This document shows, in pieces, positions 7,855 through 14,595 of a stretch of 14,595 nucleotides of DNA. The notes beneath the pieces are model-generated. The model did no database searches. It had not been told where the DNA came from and saw only the letters and a list, made by a program, of their open reading frames with translations. The stretch is taken from positions 1 through 14,595 of the forward strand of contig VBCT01000054.1 in the NCBI GenBank assembly GCA_005882235.1. The letters run 5' to 3'. This DNA is from Betaproteobacteria bacterium (GTDB lineage Bacteria > Pseudomonadota > Gammaproteobacteria > Burkholderiales > SG8-39). Numbering within the stretch: the stretch's first letter is position 1; each line of letters begins with the position of its first letter. The position numbers and the translations under genes were made by a program.

Positions 7855-9035
7855 GATGGTTCCCCGTGATGAAGGCCCCCGCCTATTCCCATGGCGCGGC
7901 GCGCAAGCACAGTCTTGACGACCGTAGTGGAGTTCGTCAGGTTCAATCCGAAGTTCCGGATCCGCGCGGCTACTCGGTGGTTCGCATCAAAAAGCCGGAA
8001 CAACCCGTCCGTGACCCAGCGCAATGCGAGTATATCCTCGGCGCGGGCGCGCTCATAGCTCCGCAGCAGGAGGCGATCTCCCGGGTCGGAGGCTCCACGG
8101 AGCAAGTCGGCAAGCGAGTGCGCGTCACCCAATCCCAGATTGACTCCCTGCCCGGCGAGCGGGTGCAAGACGTGAGCCGCGTCGCCGATAAGCGCAATCC
8201 TGCCCTGCACGATGCGATCGACCGACATGCGAGTCAAGGGAAAGGCAGCGGGCGGCGTGAGCGGCTCCAGGGCGCCCAGAGCTTCGCCGCCTGCTTCGCT
8301 CACGCGAGCGCAAAACGCCGCGGGCGCGAGGGCGAGCAGGTCGCGGGCGTGCGTTTCCGGTGCGGACCAGACGATCGAGACGCGCCGGTCGGGCAAGGGC
8401 AGATAGGCGAGCACACCGTGGCTGCGAAACCATTGATACGCGATATTGCGATGTGGCCGCGCGCAGGCGAAATTGGCGACGACGCCGAGCTGCGCGTAGC
8501 TCCCGCTTCGGGCCTCGATGCCTGCGGCGTGCCGCGCCCAAGACTCGGCTCCATCGGCGCCGACCGCCAGTTTCGCCGTGACCACCTTGCCGTCTTCGAG
8601 ACCGATTTCGATGCGATTCGCGGCGCGACGCAGCTCCGAAGGCGCCGCCGGACACAGCACCGATAGATTTCTCTGACGTTCGAAACCCTGCCACAGGGCA
8701 TGGTGCAACCGGCTGGATTCGACGGTTGCCGCGAGTTGCAGCGCCCCCGATTCGTAAGCGGAAAAATCCAGCCGCGAGCGCCCGTCGTCACCGAACACCC
8801 GCATGTCGTAAATCGGCGTCACCCGCTCGGCTTCGAGGCGCCGCCACGCACCGATGCGGTCGAGAAACGCCCTGCTTGCCGGAGTCAGCGCGTAGACGCG
8901 CGAATCCCAATCGGGACCCGGCGAAGGCGGCACCTTGCGCTCGATCAGGGCAAGCCTCAACCCACTTTCGGCAAGCGCCGCCGCCAGACTCGCCCCGGCA
9001 AGCCCTCCACCGATGATGACGATGTCGAAATCCAT
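7851..9035 (-). CDS. FAD-dependent hydroxylase of the UbiH/UbiI/VisC/COQ6 family
   Basis: A flavin monooxygenase expected to hydroxylate the aromatic ring of a ubiquinone precursor. The family signature is complete: the FAD-binding IIGGGLAGAS (7-16), the middle GADG motif (159-162), and GDAAHVLHPLAGQGVNLG (284-301), the UbiH/COQ6 signature. The chosen start (ATG at 9035) gives 394 residues and puts the dinucleotide-binding strand at the N-terminus as in relatives. An in-frame ATG at 9086 adds 17 unrelated residues and overlaps a candidate promoter. Which ring position is hydroxylated (UbiH, UbiI, UbiF or UbiM type) cannot be decided here, so no symbol is given. Its TGA overlaps the dsbC ATG. 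No Shine-Dalgarno site; a candidate -10 TACAAT ends six bases before the ATG. Confidence 0.93.
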   Translation of the reverse strand: MDFDIVIIGGGLAGASLAAALAESGLRLALIERKVPPSPGPDWDSRVYALTPASRAFLDRIGAWRRLEAERVTPIYDMRVFGDDGRSRLDFSAYESGALQLAATVESSRLHHALWQGFERQRNLSVLCPAAPSELRRAANRIEIGLEDGKVVTAKLAVGADGAESWARHAAGIEARSGSYAQLGVVANFACARPHRNIAYQWFRSHGVLAYLPLPDRRVSIVWSAPETHARDLLALAPAAFCARVSEAGGEALGALEPLTPPAAFPLTRMSVDRIVQGRIALIGDAAHVLHPLAGQGVNLGLGDAHSLADLLRGASDPGDRLLLRSYERARAEDILALRWVTDGLFRLFDANHRVAARIRNFGLNLTNSTTVVKTVLARRAMGIGGGLHHGEPS

Positions 9036-9041
9036 TCGCGG

Positions 9042-9073
9042 ATTGTACCCGCGAAAGGAGTCTTCCTTGACAA
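9042..9073 (-). promoter_or_regulatory. Candidate promoter of the hydroxylase-dsbC operon
   Basis: On the minus strand TTGTCA (9073-9068) and TACAAT (9047-9042) are separated by 20 bases, longer than the ideal 17. The -35 box overlaps the -35 box of the tRNA promoter on the other strand, as TTGACAA reads TTGTCAA in reverse. The start point would fall at about the ATG, giving a leaderless mRNA. Confidence 0.3.
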
Positions 9074-9096
9074 CCCTTGGACGCAAAAAGGATAAT
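9067..9096 (+). promoter_or_regulatory. Sigma70 promoter of the tRNA-Met gene
   Basis: A perfect -35 TTGACA (9067-9072), an 18-base spacer and GATAAT (9091-9096, five of six) stand 14 bases before the tRNA 5' end. Transcription would start near 9103. The strength fits a stable-RNA gene. It may also feed the downstream exported-protein gene and miaB, as no terminator is visible after the tRNA. Confidence 0.65.
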
Positions 9097-9110
9097 TTCC
9101 GGTTTTCCGT

Positions 9111-9187
<77 letters not shown>

Positions 9188-9208
9188 TTTCTCCTCGAGC
9201 GAGCGACC

Positions 9209-9535
9209 ATGGCCCCACGCCGAGCTGCATGCCTTGCGCTCATGCCGGCCCTCCTTTGGGCCGTATCGGTTCTCGCTCAGACGCGGTCAAGCCCGATCCC
9301 GCAGGACTCCAAGCGAGGCTACATCCGGCACGTCCAAGAGATGGCCGTAACCGTGGACGACAAAACGATGCAGCTCGCCGCGGGCGCGATCATCCGCGAC
9401 CGCCAGAACCTGATCATCGTGCCGGTAACCATTCCGCGCGAGGGGGCCTGGGCCGCCTACAGCCTGAATCGCGACGGGCAGATTTTTCGCGTGTGGCTGC
9501 TGACACCCGCCGAGCTCGCGCGGCCGCGCCCCTAG
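9209..9535 (+). CDS. Small exported protein of unknown function
   Basis: A 108-residue protein with a clear signal peptide: RR near the N-terminus, a hydrophobic core ACLALMPALLWAVSVLA and likely cleavage after A23, leaving about 85 residues in the periplasm or beyond. No cysteine remains after cleavage, so it is not a lipoprotein. The mature part is mixed, with KRGYIRHVQEMAVTVDDKTM, an AAGAIIRDRQNLIIVPVTIP stretch and a final RVWLLTPAEL. This suggests a small beta-rich domain. I recall similar short exported proteins in betaproteobacteria but can name no function. It lies between tRNA-Met and miaB, ten bases before the latter, so it is probably co-transcribed. The start lacks an obvious Shine-Dalgarno site. 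Confidence 0.8.
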   Translation: MAPRRAACLALMPALLWAVSVLAQTRSSPIPQDSKRGYIRHVQEMAVTVDDKTMQLAAGAIIRDRQNLIIVPVTIPREGAWAAYSLNRDGQIFRVWLLTPAELARPRP

Positions 9536-9545
9536 GGCGGGTGAC

Positions 9546-10877
9546 ATGGCGAAAAAGCTGTTCATTCGGACATTCGGCTGCCAGATGAACGAGTACGATT
9601 CGGACAAGATGGCGGATCTCCTGCGCGCGGCGAAGGGCTTCGAGCTCACCGACCAGCCCGAAAGCGCGGACCTGATCCTGTTTAACACCTGCTCGGTGCG
9701 CGAGCGGGCGCAGGAAAAGGTATTTCACGATCTCGGGCGCGTGAAACACCTGAAGCAGGCGCGGCCCGATCTTCTCATCGGCGTGGGCGGCTGTGTCGCG
9801 AGCCAGGAAGGCGCGGCCATCGTGGCGCGCGCGCCCTATGTCGATCTCGTGTTCGGCCCGCAGACGCTGCACCGGCTTCCCGAATTGATCGACGCCCGGC
9901 AAAGCTCCGGCCGACCTCAGGTGGACGTTTCCTTCCCGGAGATCGAGAAGTTCGACAGGCTTCCCCCGGCGCGCGTCGTCGGACCGAGCGCCTTCGTATC
10001 GACCATGGAAGGCTGCAGCAAGTACTGCAGCTTCTGCGTCGTTCCCTACACCCGCGGGGAGGAAGTGTCCCGCCCCTTCGACGACGTGCTCACCGAGGTC
10101 GCCGACCTCGCCGAGCAAGGCGTCAAGGAAGTGACTCTGCTCGGTCAGAACGTCAACGCCTATCGCGGCAGGATGGCCGACGGCGTGATCGCGGATTTTG
10201 CGCTGCTCCTCGAGTACGTCGCGGAGATCCCCGGAATCGGGCGTATCCGTTACACCACTTCGCATCCGAAAGAATTCACCCAGCGTCTCATCGATGCGCA
10301 CGCACGGATCGAAAAGCTCGCTCCGCAGGTGCATCTCCCGGTACAGTCCGGCTCGGACCGCGTGCTCGCGGCGATGAAGCGCGGGTACACCGCTCTCGAG
10401 TACAAGGCTATCGTGCGCAAGCTGCGCGCCGCGAGACCGGGTATCAGGATCTCTTCGGATTTCATCGTGGGCTTCCCCGGGGAGACTGAGCAGGATTTCG
10501 AAGCGACCCTGAGACTGGTGGACGAAGTCGGTTTCGACAGCTCGTTTTCGTTTGTTTACAGCCGGCGCCCGGGAACGCCCGCCGCCGAGCTTCCCGACGA
10601 TACGCCACAGGAGGTGAAGCGTGCGCGGCTTGCCCGGCTTCAGCGGAAAATCGATACGCATGCGAGCACGATTGGCGAAGGCATGGTCGGCACGCGCCAG
10701 TGCGTCCTCGTCGAAGGCGCCTCGCGCAGGGACGCCGGGGAGCTCTCGGGCCGCGCCGCAGACAACCGCGTCGTCAACTTTCGCGGCCCCAGGCAGCTCA
10801 TAGGGCAGTTCGTCGAAGTGACCGTCACTGCGGCGATGGCTCACTCGCTGCGCGGCGAGGTCCGCGTTGCGGCGTAG
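9546..10877 (+). CDS. miaB: tRNA-2-methylthio-N6-isopentenyladenosine synthase MiaB
   Basis: MiaB is a radical-SAM methylthiotransferase that adds a 2-methylthio group to i6A37 in tRNAs reading U-starting codons. All three domains are present in 443 residues. The N-terminal UPF0004 domain has the auxiliary-cluster cysteines C12 (FGCQMNEYDSD), C49 (NTCSVRE) and C83 (GGCVASQEG). The radical SAM domain has the CxxxCxxC cysteines C157, C161 and C164 in CSKYCSFCVVPYTRG, the same numbering as in the E. coli enzyme. A C-terminal TRAM RNA-binding domain spans about 378-441 (ending FVEVTVTAA...SLRGEV). It heads the conserved series miaB-phoH-ybeY-corC-lnt. No strong Shine-Dalgarno site is visible. Confidence 0.97.
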   Translation: MAKKLFIRTFGCQMNEYDSDKMADLLRAAKGFELTDQPESADLILFNTCSVRERAQEKVFHDLGRVKHLKQARPDLLIGVGGCVASQEGAAIVARAPYVDLVFGPQTLHRLPELIDARQSSGRPQVDVSFPEIEKFDRLPPARVVGPSAFVSTMEGCSKYCSFCVVPYTRGEEVSRPFDDVLTEVADLAEQGVKEVTLLGQNVNAYRGRMADGVIADFALLLEYVAEIPGIGRIRYTTSHPKEFTQRLIDAHARIEKLAPQVHLPVQSGSDRVLAAMKRGYTALEYKAIVRKLRAARPGIRISSDFIVGFPGETEQDFEATLRLVDEVGFDSSFSFVYSRRPGTPAAELPDDTPQEVKRARLARLQRKIDTHASTIGEGMVGTRQCVLVEGASRRDAGELSGRAADNRVVNFRGPRQLIGQFVEVTVTAAMAHSLRGEVRVAA

Positions 10878-10881
10878 GCCT

Positions 10882-11817
10882 TTGAAGACCCGCCCCCTGG
10901 AACTCGTCCTCACGCCTGTCGACAACCAGCGCCTCGCCAATCTTTGCGGGACACTGGACGAGAACCTGAGGCAAATCGAGACCGCGCTGGACGTCACGAT
11001 TGCGCGCCGCGGCGAGCGCTTCACGGTCCGCGGAGCGCAGGCGGCCCAAGCGGCCGACGTGCTGCAGAAATTCTACGAGGACGCCAAACGCGGCCTCACC
11101 CTGGACGACATTCAGCTCGGCCTGATCGAAGTCCGTTCGCGCGGCCGGGGGAAAGAAGACACACCGCTTCTCACGCGGCGGGCGGACCTGCGCGGCCGCA
11201 CGCCCAGGCAGCGGCAGTACATCCAGAATATCCTCGAGCACGACATCACGTTCGCGATCGGTCCCGCGGGCACGGGTAAGACCTATCTCGCCGTGGCGTG
11301 CGCGGTGGACGCGCTGGAGCGCGATGCCGTGAAGCGCATCGTGCTGGTGCGGCCGGCGGTCGAAGCGGGCGAACGCCTTGGGTTCCTCCCGGGAGATCTT
11401 GCTCAGAAGGTCGATCCCTACCTGCGACCGCTCTACGACGCGCTCTACGACCTGCTGGGTTTCGACAAAGCCGGCAAGCTCTTTGAGCGCGGCGCAATCG
11501 AACTCGCGCCGCTCGCCTACATGCGCGGCCGCACCCTGAACCACTCGTTCGTCATTCTCGATGAGGCCCAGAACACCACCCCCGAGCAGATGAAGATGTT
11601 CCTCACGCGCATCGGCTTCGGCTCGAAGGCGGTCGTGACCGGTGATATCACGCAAATCGATCTGGCGCGCGGGCAGAAGAGCGGAATGGTGGCGGTACAG
11701 AAAATCCTGGCTGAGGTGCGGGGTATCGCGTTCACCGCGTTCAAGAGCGACGACGTCGTCCGCCATCCACTGGTGCAACGCATCGTGGATGCCTACGAGC
11801 GGTACGGGGACGAGTAG
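10882..11817 (+). CDS. ybeZ: PhoH-like P-loop ATPase (YbeZ)
   Basis: YbeZ is a PhoH-family NTPase that partners YbeY in rRNA maturation and ribosome quality control, probably as an RNA-directed ATPase or helicase. With the chosen start the protein has 311 residues. It has a small N-terminal RNA-binding-like region (DENLRQIETALDVTIARRGE), Walker A GPAGTGKT (127-134), Walker B VILDEAQN (224-231) and VVTGDITQIDL downstream. The start is uncertain. TTG at 10882 (reads MKTRPLELVL) matches relatives. An in-frame TTG at 10867 would overlap the miaB end by 11 bases and has GAGG six bases upstream. Either way the start is TTG, suggesting modest translation. Five bases separate its stop from the longest possible ybeY frame. 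Confidence 0.95.
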   Translation: MKTRPLELVLTPVDNQRLANLCGTLDENLRQIETALDVTIARRGERFTVRGAQAAQAADVLQKFYEDAKRGLTLDDIQLGLIEVRSRGRGKEDTPLLTRRADLRGRTPRQRQYIQNILEHDITFAIGPAGTGKTYLAVACAVDALERDAVKRIVLVRPAVEAGERLGFLPGDLAQKVDPYLRPLYDALYDLLGFDKAGKLFERGAIELAPLAYMRGRTLNHSFVILDEAQNTTPEQMKMFLTRIGFGSKAVVTGDITQIDLARGQKSGMVAVQKILAEVRGIAFTAFKSDDVVRHPLVQRIVDAYERYGDE

Positions 11818-11891
11818 CCGCCGTGCCGTCCCGCGGCTGGCCCGACGCCGCACCGCGAGCACGACCGCGTCGCTTGAGAAAACTTCGCCTC

Positions 11892-12323
11892 ATGCTCCAC
11901 CTTCAGGTCGCCTCTCGCGCCGCCCCGGTCCCTGCTTTGGCGGAAGTCCGCCGTTGGGTGCGCGCGGCGCTCAAAGGCTCGGCCGAGATCACCGTGCGTA
12001 TCGTCGGAGCGGCGGAAGCCCGGATTCTCAACCGTCGCTATCGCGATCGCGACTATGCGGCCAACGTGCTGAGTTTTCCCTACACTCTGCGACGCGGCTT
12101 GGTGCAGGGCGACATCGTCCTTTGCGCCCCGGTGGTCGCCCGTGAAGCGCTCGCCCAGGGAAAAACGGTGGAGGCGCATCTTGCGCACCTGACGGTTCAC
12201 GCGCTGCTGCACCTCCAGGGCCACGATCACCTCCGGCCGGGCGACACCGCACGCATGGAAGCGCTGGAAAAGAAGCTCCTCGCCAAACTCGGTTATCCTG
12301 ACCCCTACGACGATTCCGGGTGA
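11892..12323 (+). CDS. ybeY: Endoribonuclease / rRNA maturation factor YbeY
   Basis: YbeY is a zinc-dependent single-strand endoribonuclease needed for 16S rRNA 3'-end processing and late 70S quality control. The metal-binding motif reads HALLHLQGHDH, with histidines H103, H107 and H113 in the required spacing. Two usually conserved positions differ (HG to HA, and the Tyr of GYDH to His). Upstream LNRRYRDRDYAANVLSFPY carries the family's conserved Arg and NVLSF, with Ala in place of the usual Thr before NVLSF. The ATG at 11892 gives 143 residues, the family size. A GTG at 11823 would add 23 Arg-rich residues without family likeness. It follows phoH closely, as in most proteobacteria. Confidence 0.93.
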   Translation: MLHLQVASRAAPVPALAEVRRWVRAALKGSAEITVRIVGAAEARILNRRYRDRDYAANVLSFPYTLRRGLVQGDIVLCAPVVAREALAQGKTVEAHLAHLTVHALLHLQGHDHLRPGDTARMEALEKKLLAKLGYPDPYDDSG

Positions 12324-12328
12324 CGAAT

Positions 12329-12356
12329 CTCGGGGCTGAATAAAACCGGCCCCGAG
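12329..12356 (+). repeat. Perfect inverted repeat (hairpin) between ybeY and corC
   Basis: CTCGGGGC (12329-12336) pairs perfectly with GCCCCGAG (12349-12356) around the 12-base AT-rich loop TGAATAAAACCG. It is the only sizeable gap (52 bases) in the miaB-lnt series. No T-run follows, so a simple intrinsic terminator is unlikely. It could be an mRNA processing or stability element, or a partial attenuator separating corC-lnt expression from the genes before it. Confidence 0.5.
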
Positions 12357-12375
12357 GCGCCAGCCCGCTGCAAGC

Positions 12376-13206
12376 ATGGACGAATCGAACAAACCTTCGC
12401 TGCTTGAACGCCTTTCCGCGCTGCTCATGCGCGAGCCGGAGGACCGCGAGCAGCTGCTCAAGCTGCTGCACTCCGCCTTCGAGAGAAATCTCCTCGACGG
12501 CGACGCCCTGTCGATGATCGAGGGCGCCCTGCAGGTCTCCGAGATGCAAGTGCGCGACATCATGGTACCGCGCGCACAAATGGACATGATCGACGTCAGC
12601 GAGACCCCCGACAAGTTCATTCCGCACGTGATCGCCACGGCGCACTCGCGCTTCCCGGTCATCGACAAGAATCGCGACGACGTCATCGGCGTCCTGCTCG
12701 CCAAGGACCTGCTGCGCTACTACGCCGGCGAGGAAGAGTTCAACGTGCGCGACATGCTCCGGCCCGCCGTCTTCGTGCCCGAGTCCAAGCGCCTGAACGT
12801 GCTGCTGCGCGAATTCCGCGCGAACCGCAACCACATGGCGATCGTGGTCGACGAGTACGGCGGGGTGGCGGGCCTGGTGACCATCGAGGACGTGCTCGAG
12901 CAGATCGTCGGCGAGATCGAAGACGAGTACGACTTCGACGATTCGGAGGACAACATCGTGCGCGAGCAAGGGGGCCACTACCGCGTCAAAGCGCAGACCG
13001 AAATCGCCGATTTCAATCAGGCCTTCGGAACGAAGTTCTCCGACACCGATTTCGACACCGTCGGCGGGCTCGTGGTAAACCGCTTCGGGCGCCTGCCCAA
13101 GCGCGGCGAAGCGGTCACCATCGACGGCCTGCGCGTCCAGGTGCTTCGCGCCGACAGCCGCAGGCTGCACGTCCTTCAGGTGCACCGGCTGCCAGGCAAG
13201 GCTTGA
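12376..13206 (+). CDS. corC: CorC/HlyC-family CBS-domain protein (YbeX)
   Basis: CorC-type proteins have been linked to Mg and Co efflux, and YbeX more recently to ribosome metabolism. The 276-residue form lacks the N-terminal membrane domain of the longer CNNM/CorB type, so it is cytoplasmic. Residues 1-60 are charged helices. Two CBS domains follow: the first opens with VRDIMVPRAQMDMID (59-73) and includes SRFPVIDKNRDDVIGVLLAKD. The second contains HMAIVVDEYGGVAGLVTIED (153-172). The linker IVGEIEDEYDFDDSEDN leads into the C-terminal CorC_HlyC domain (about 200-270; FDTVGGLVVNRFGRLPKRGE). Its TGA overlaps the TTG start of lnt. No strong ribosome site is seen before the ATG. Confidence 0.95.
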   Translation: MDESNKPSLLERLSALLMREPEDREQLLKLLHSAFERNLLDGDALSMIEGALQVSEMQVRDIMVPRAQMDMIDVSETPDKFIPHVIATAHSRFPVIDKNRDDVIGVLLAKDLLRYYAGEEEFNVRDMLRPAVFVPESKRLNVLLREFRANRNHMAIVVDEYGGVAGLVTIEDVLEQIVGEIEDEYDFDDSEDNIVREQGGHYRVKAQTEIADFNQAFGTKFSDTDFDTVGGLVVNRFGRLPKRGEAVTIDGLRVQVLRADSRRLHVLQVHRLPGKA

Positions 13207-14595
13207 AGGTCTTTCTCCAATCGCCGCTCGCCGCGATTGCCGCGGCTCTTGTCGCAGGCGCGGTGACCGTCGCCGGCTTCGCTCCGCTCGCGGTATTCCC
13301 GCTTCCGTTCTTGACTCTCGCAGGCCTGCTGCTCGTCTGGCTGCGGGCAGCGGCGCAGGCCGCGTTCTGGGCAGGTTTCGCTTTTGGCGTCGGCCTCTTC
13401 GGCGTCGGTGCGTCCTGGGTCTACGTCAGCCTTCACGATTTCGGAATGATGGCGGCGCCACTCGCTGCGATCGGCACGCTCGCCTACTGCGCCATCCTCT
13501 CGCTCTATCCTGCGGCCGCCGGCTGGTTCCTCGCGCGGCTAGTGCGCGCTCCGCTTACCGCCGTGCTGATCGCGTTCCCAGCGGCGTGGACACTCTTCGA
13601 GTGGTTGCGCGGCTGGGTCTTCACCGGCGTGCCCTGGCTTGCCCTCGGTTACAGCCAAGTCGACTCTCCGCTCGCGGGATTTGCTCCCGTTATCGGGGTA
13701 TACGGCGTATCGTTCGTCGTGGCCACCGGCTCCCTGAAAGACCGCCTCGCGGGCGGCGTGGCGCTCGTCTTTGCTTTCGGCCTCGGTCATCTGCTCAAGC
13801 AGATCGAGTGGACCTCTCTCCAGGGCGCGCCCCTCAAGGTTGCGCTGCTCCAAGGAAACATCCCCCAGGATCTGAAGTTTCAGGCGGATCGATACGCGAT
13901 GACTCTGTCGATCTACAAGCGCCTCATCGAAGCAAGCAAGGGTCGGCTCATCGTGCTGCCCGAAACCGCCATCCCGCGGTTCCTCGACGCGGTCGACCCG
14001 AGCTACCTGAAGGACATCGAGCGAACCGCCGTCGCGCGGCGCGCCGACGTTCTGATCGGCGTGCCCATCCGGGACGCTGAGGGACGCTATTTCAACAGTG
14101 TGGTCAGCGTGGGGGCTTCGCCTTCGCAGCGCTACGACAAGTCGCACCTCGTTCCCTTCGGCGAGTTCGTTCCCCCGGGCTTCGGCTGGATTGTGAAGAC
14201 CTTCGCGATTCCGCTCTCGGATTTTTCCCTGGGCCCGGAACACCCCAGGCCGCTCGCACTCGCCGGGCAGCTCGTCGCGGCGAACATCTGCTGGGAGGAT
14301 GCCTTCGGCGAGGAGATCATCCGCCAGTTGCCGGAGGCGACGCTGTTGGTGAACGTCTCGAACGTCGCCTGGTTCGGAGATTCGCTTGCCCCGGCCCAGC
14401 ACCTGCAGATATCGCGCATGCGCGCGCTCGAGACCGGGCGCACCATGTTGCGCGCGACCAATACCGGAATGACTGCGATCATCGATCCTCGCGGCAGGGT
14501 CGTCGCGAGACTGCCGCAGTTCAGCGAGGGCGTCCTCGAGGGCGAGGTGCAAGGCTATTCCGGGGCAACGCCTTACGTGAACCTGGGCAACACCC
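13203..14595 (+). CDS. lnt: Apolipoprotein N-acyltransferase Lnt, C-terminus cut by the right edge
   Basis: Lnt adds the third acyl chain to the N-terminal cysteine of lipoproteins in the inner membrane. The frame is open from TTG at 13203 to the edge (464 codons); about 40 residues are missing. Several hydrophobic N-terminal segments (about 8-200) precede the nitrilase domain with the triad E254 (LPETAIP), K313 (YDKSHLVPFGEFVP) and C363 (ANICWEDAFGEE). E321 matches E. coli E343. Two positions known to matter in E. coli differ: F226 stands for W237 and W364 for Y388, both aromatic swaps. The membrane segment after GVYGVSFVVATGS looks roughly nine residues shorter than in E. coli. TTG overlaps the corC stop (TTGA), implying translational coupling; no better start is present. 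Confidence 0.94.
   Translation, partial: MKVFLQSPLAAIAAALVAGAVTVAGFAPLAVFPLPFLTLAGLLLVWLRAAAQAAFWAGFAFGVGLFGVGASWVYVSLHDFGMMAAPLAAIGTLAYCAILSLYPAAAGWFLARLVRAPLTAVLIAFPAAWTLFEWLRGWVFTGVPWLALGYSQVDSPLAGFAPVIGVYGVSFVVATGSLKDRLAGGVALVFAFGLGHLLKQIEWTSLQGAPLKVALLQGNIPQDLKFQADRYAMTLSIYKRLIEASKGRLIVLPETAIPRFLDAVDPSYLKDIERTAVARRADVLIGVPIRDAEGRYFNSVVSVGASPSQRYDKSHLVPFGEFVPPGFGWIVKTFAIPLSDFSLGPEHPRPLALAGQLVAANICWEDAFGEEIIRQLPEATLLVNVSNVAWFGDSLAPAQHLQISRMRALETGRTMLRATNTGMTAIIDPRGRVVARLPQFSEGVLEGEVQGYSGATPYVNLGNT

Noticed and set aside
9414..11024. 536-codon minus-strand ORF
   Set aside because: Antisense to miaB and the start of ybeZ, with Arg/Asp-rich low-information sequence and no motif. It is long only because of high GC.
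11823..11891. 23-residue Arg-rich N-terminal extension of YbeY from GTG
   Set aside because: Not family-like, and the ATG at 11892 gives the usual N-terminus and length.
12028..13185. 385-codon minus-strand ORF
   Set aside because: Antisense to corC and ybeY. The Val/Asp/His-rich sequence mirrors corC codons and shows no domain.
13539..14552. 337-codon minus-strand ORF
   Set aside because: Antisense to lnt, whose catalytic triad and membrane segments are clear.

Overview
The window is a GC-rich stretch of bacterial core genome. Gene order and protein character point to a betaproteobacterium (Nitrosomonadales, Rhodocyclales or Burkholderiales-like). The clues are an rpe-trpEGD cluster on one strand, a UbiH-type hydroxylase next to dsbC, and tRNA-Met followed by miaB, phoH (ybeZ), ybeY, corC (ybeX) and lnt. 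There is no sign of phage, plasmid, transposon or CRISPR. I did not find a new multi-gene system. The interesting signals are regulatory and small-scale.

Left part (1-5282, minus strand). In transcription order this holds rpe, a broken FAD-linked oxidase gene of the GlcD/D-2-hydroxyacid dehydrogenase type, then trpE, trpG and trpD. trpD runs off the left edge. The trp genes are joined by two ATGA overlaps. In front of trpE are an extended -10 promoter candidate and a short leader ORF whose last nine residues read SRSWRWRRS, so it carries two Trp codons and GC-rich hairpins follow. This is a candidate tryptophan-sensing leader. The FAD oxidase gene has lost about 25-28 bases, including the conserved (K/H)D(I/V)SxP stretch, and is frameshifted.

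Middle part (5283-9110). apaG (plus) diverges from rpe. It converges on an unannotated 48-codon ORF on the minus strand that encodes one membrane segment and a charged tail. mltA (plus) diverges from that small ORF. Convergent to mltA lies a two-gene minus-strand operon, a UbiH/UbiI-family FAD hydroxylase (ubiquinone synthesis) and dsbC, coupled by another ATGA overlap.

Right part (9067-14595, plus strand). A clear promoter (TTGACA, 18 bases, GATAAT) drives an elongator tRNA-Met gene with encoded CCA. A small exported protein of unknown function follows, then miaB, phoH-like ybeZ, ybeY, corC and lnt, which is cut by the right edge. These genes are tightly packed and probably co-transcribed. 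They combine tRNA thiomethylation, rRNA and ribosome maintenance (YbeZ/YbeY), a CBS-domain protein linked to Mg/Co handling, and lipoprotein N-acylation. MltA in this window is itself a predicted lipoprotein, and so a client of Lnt.
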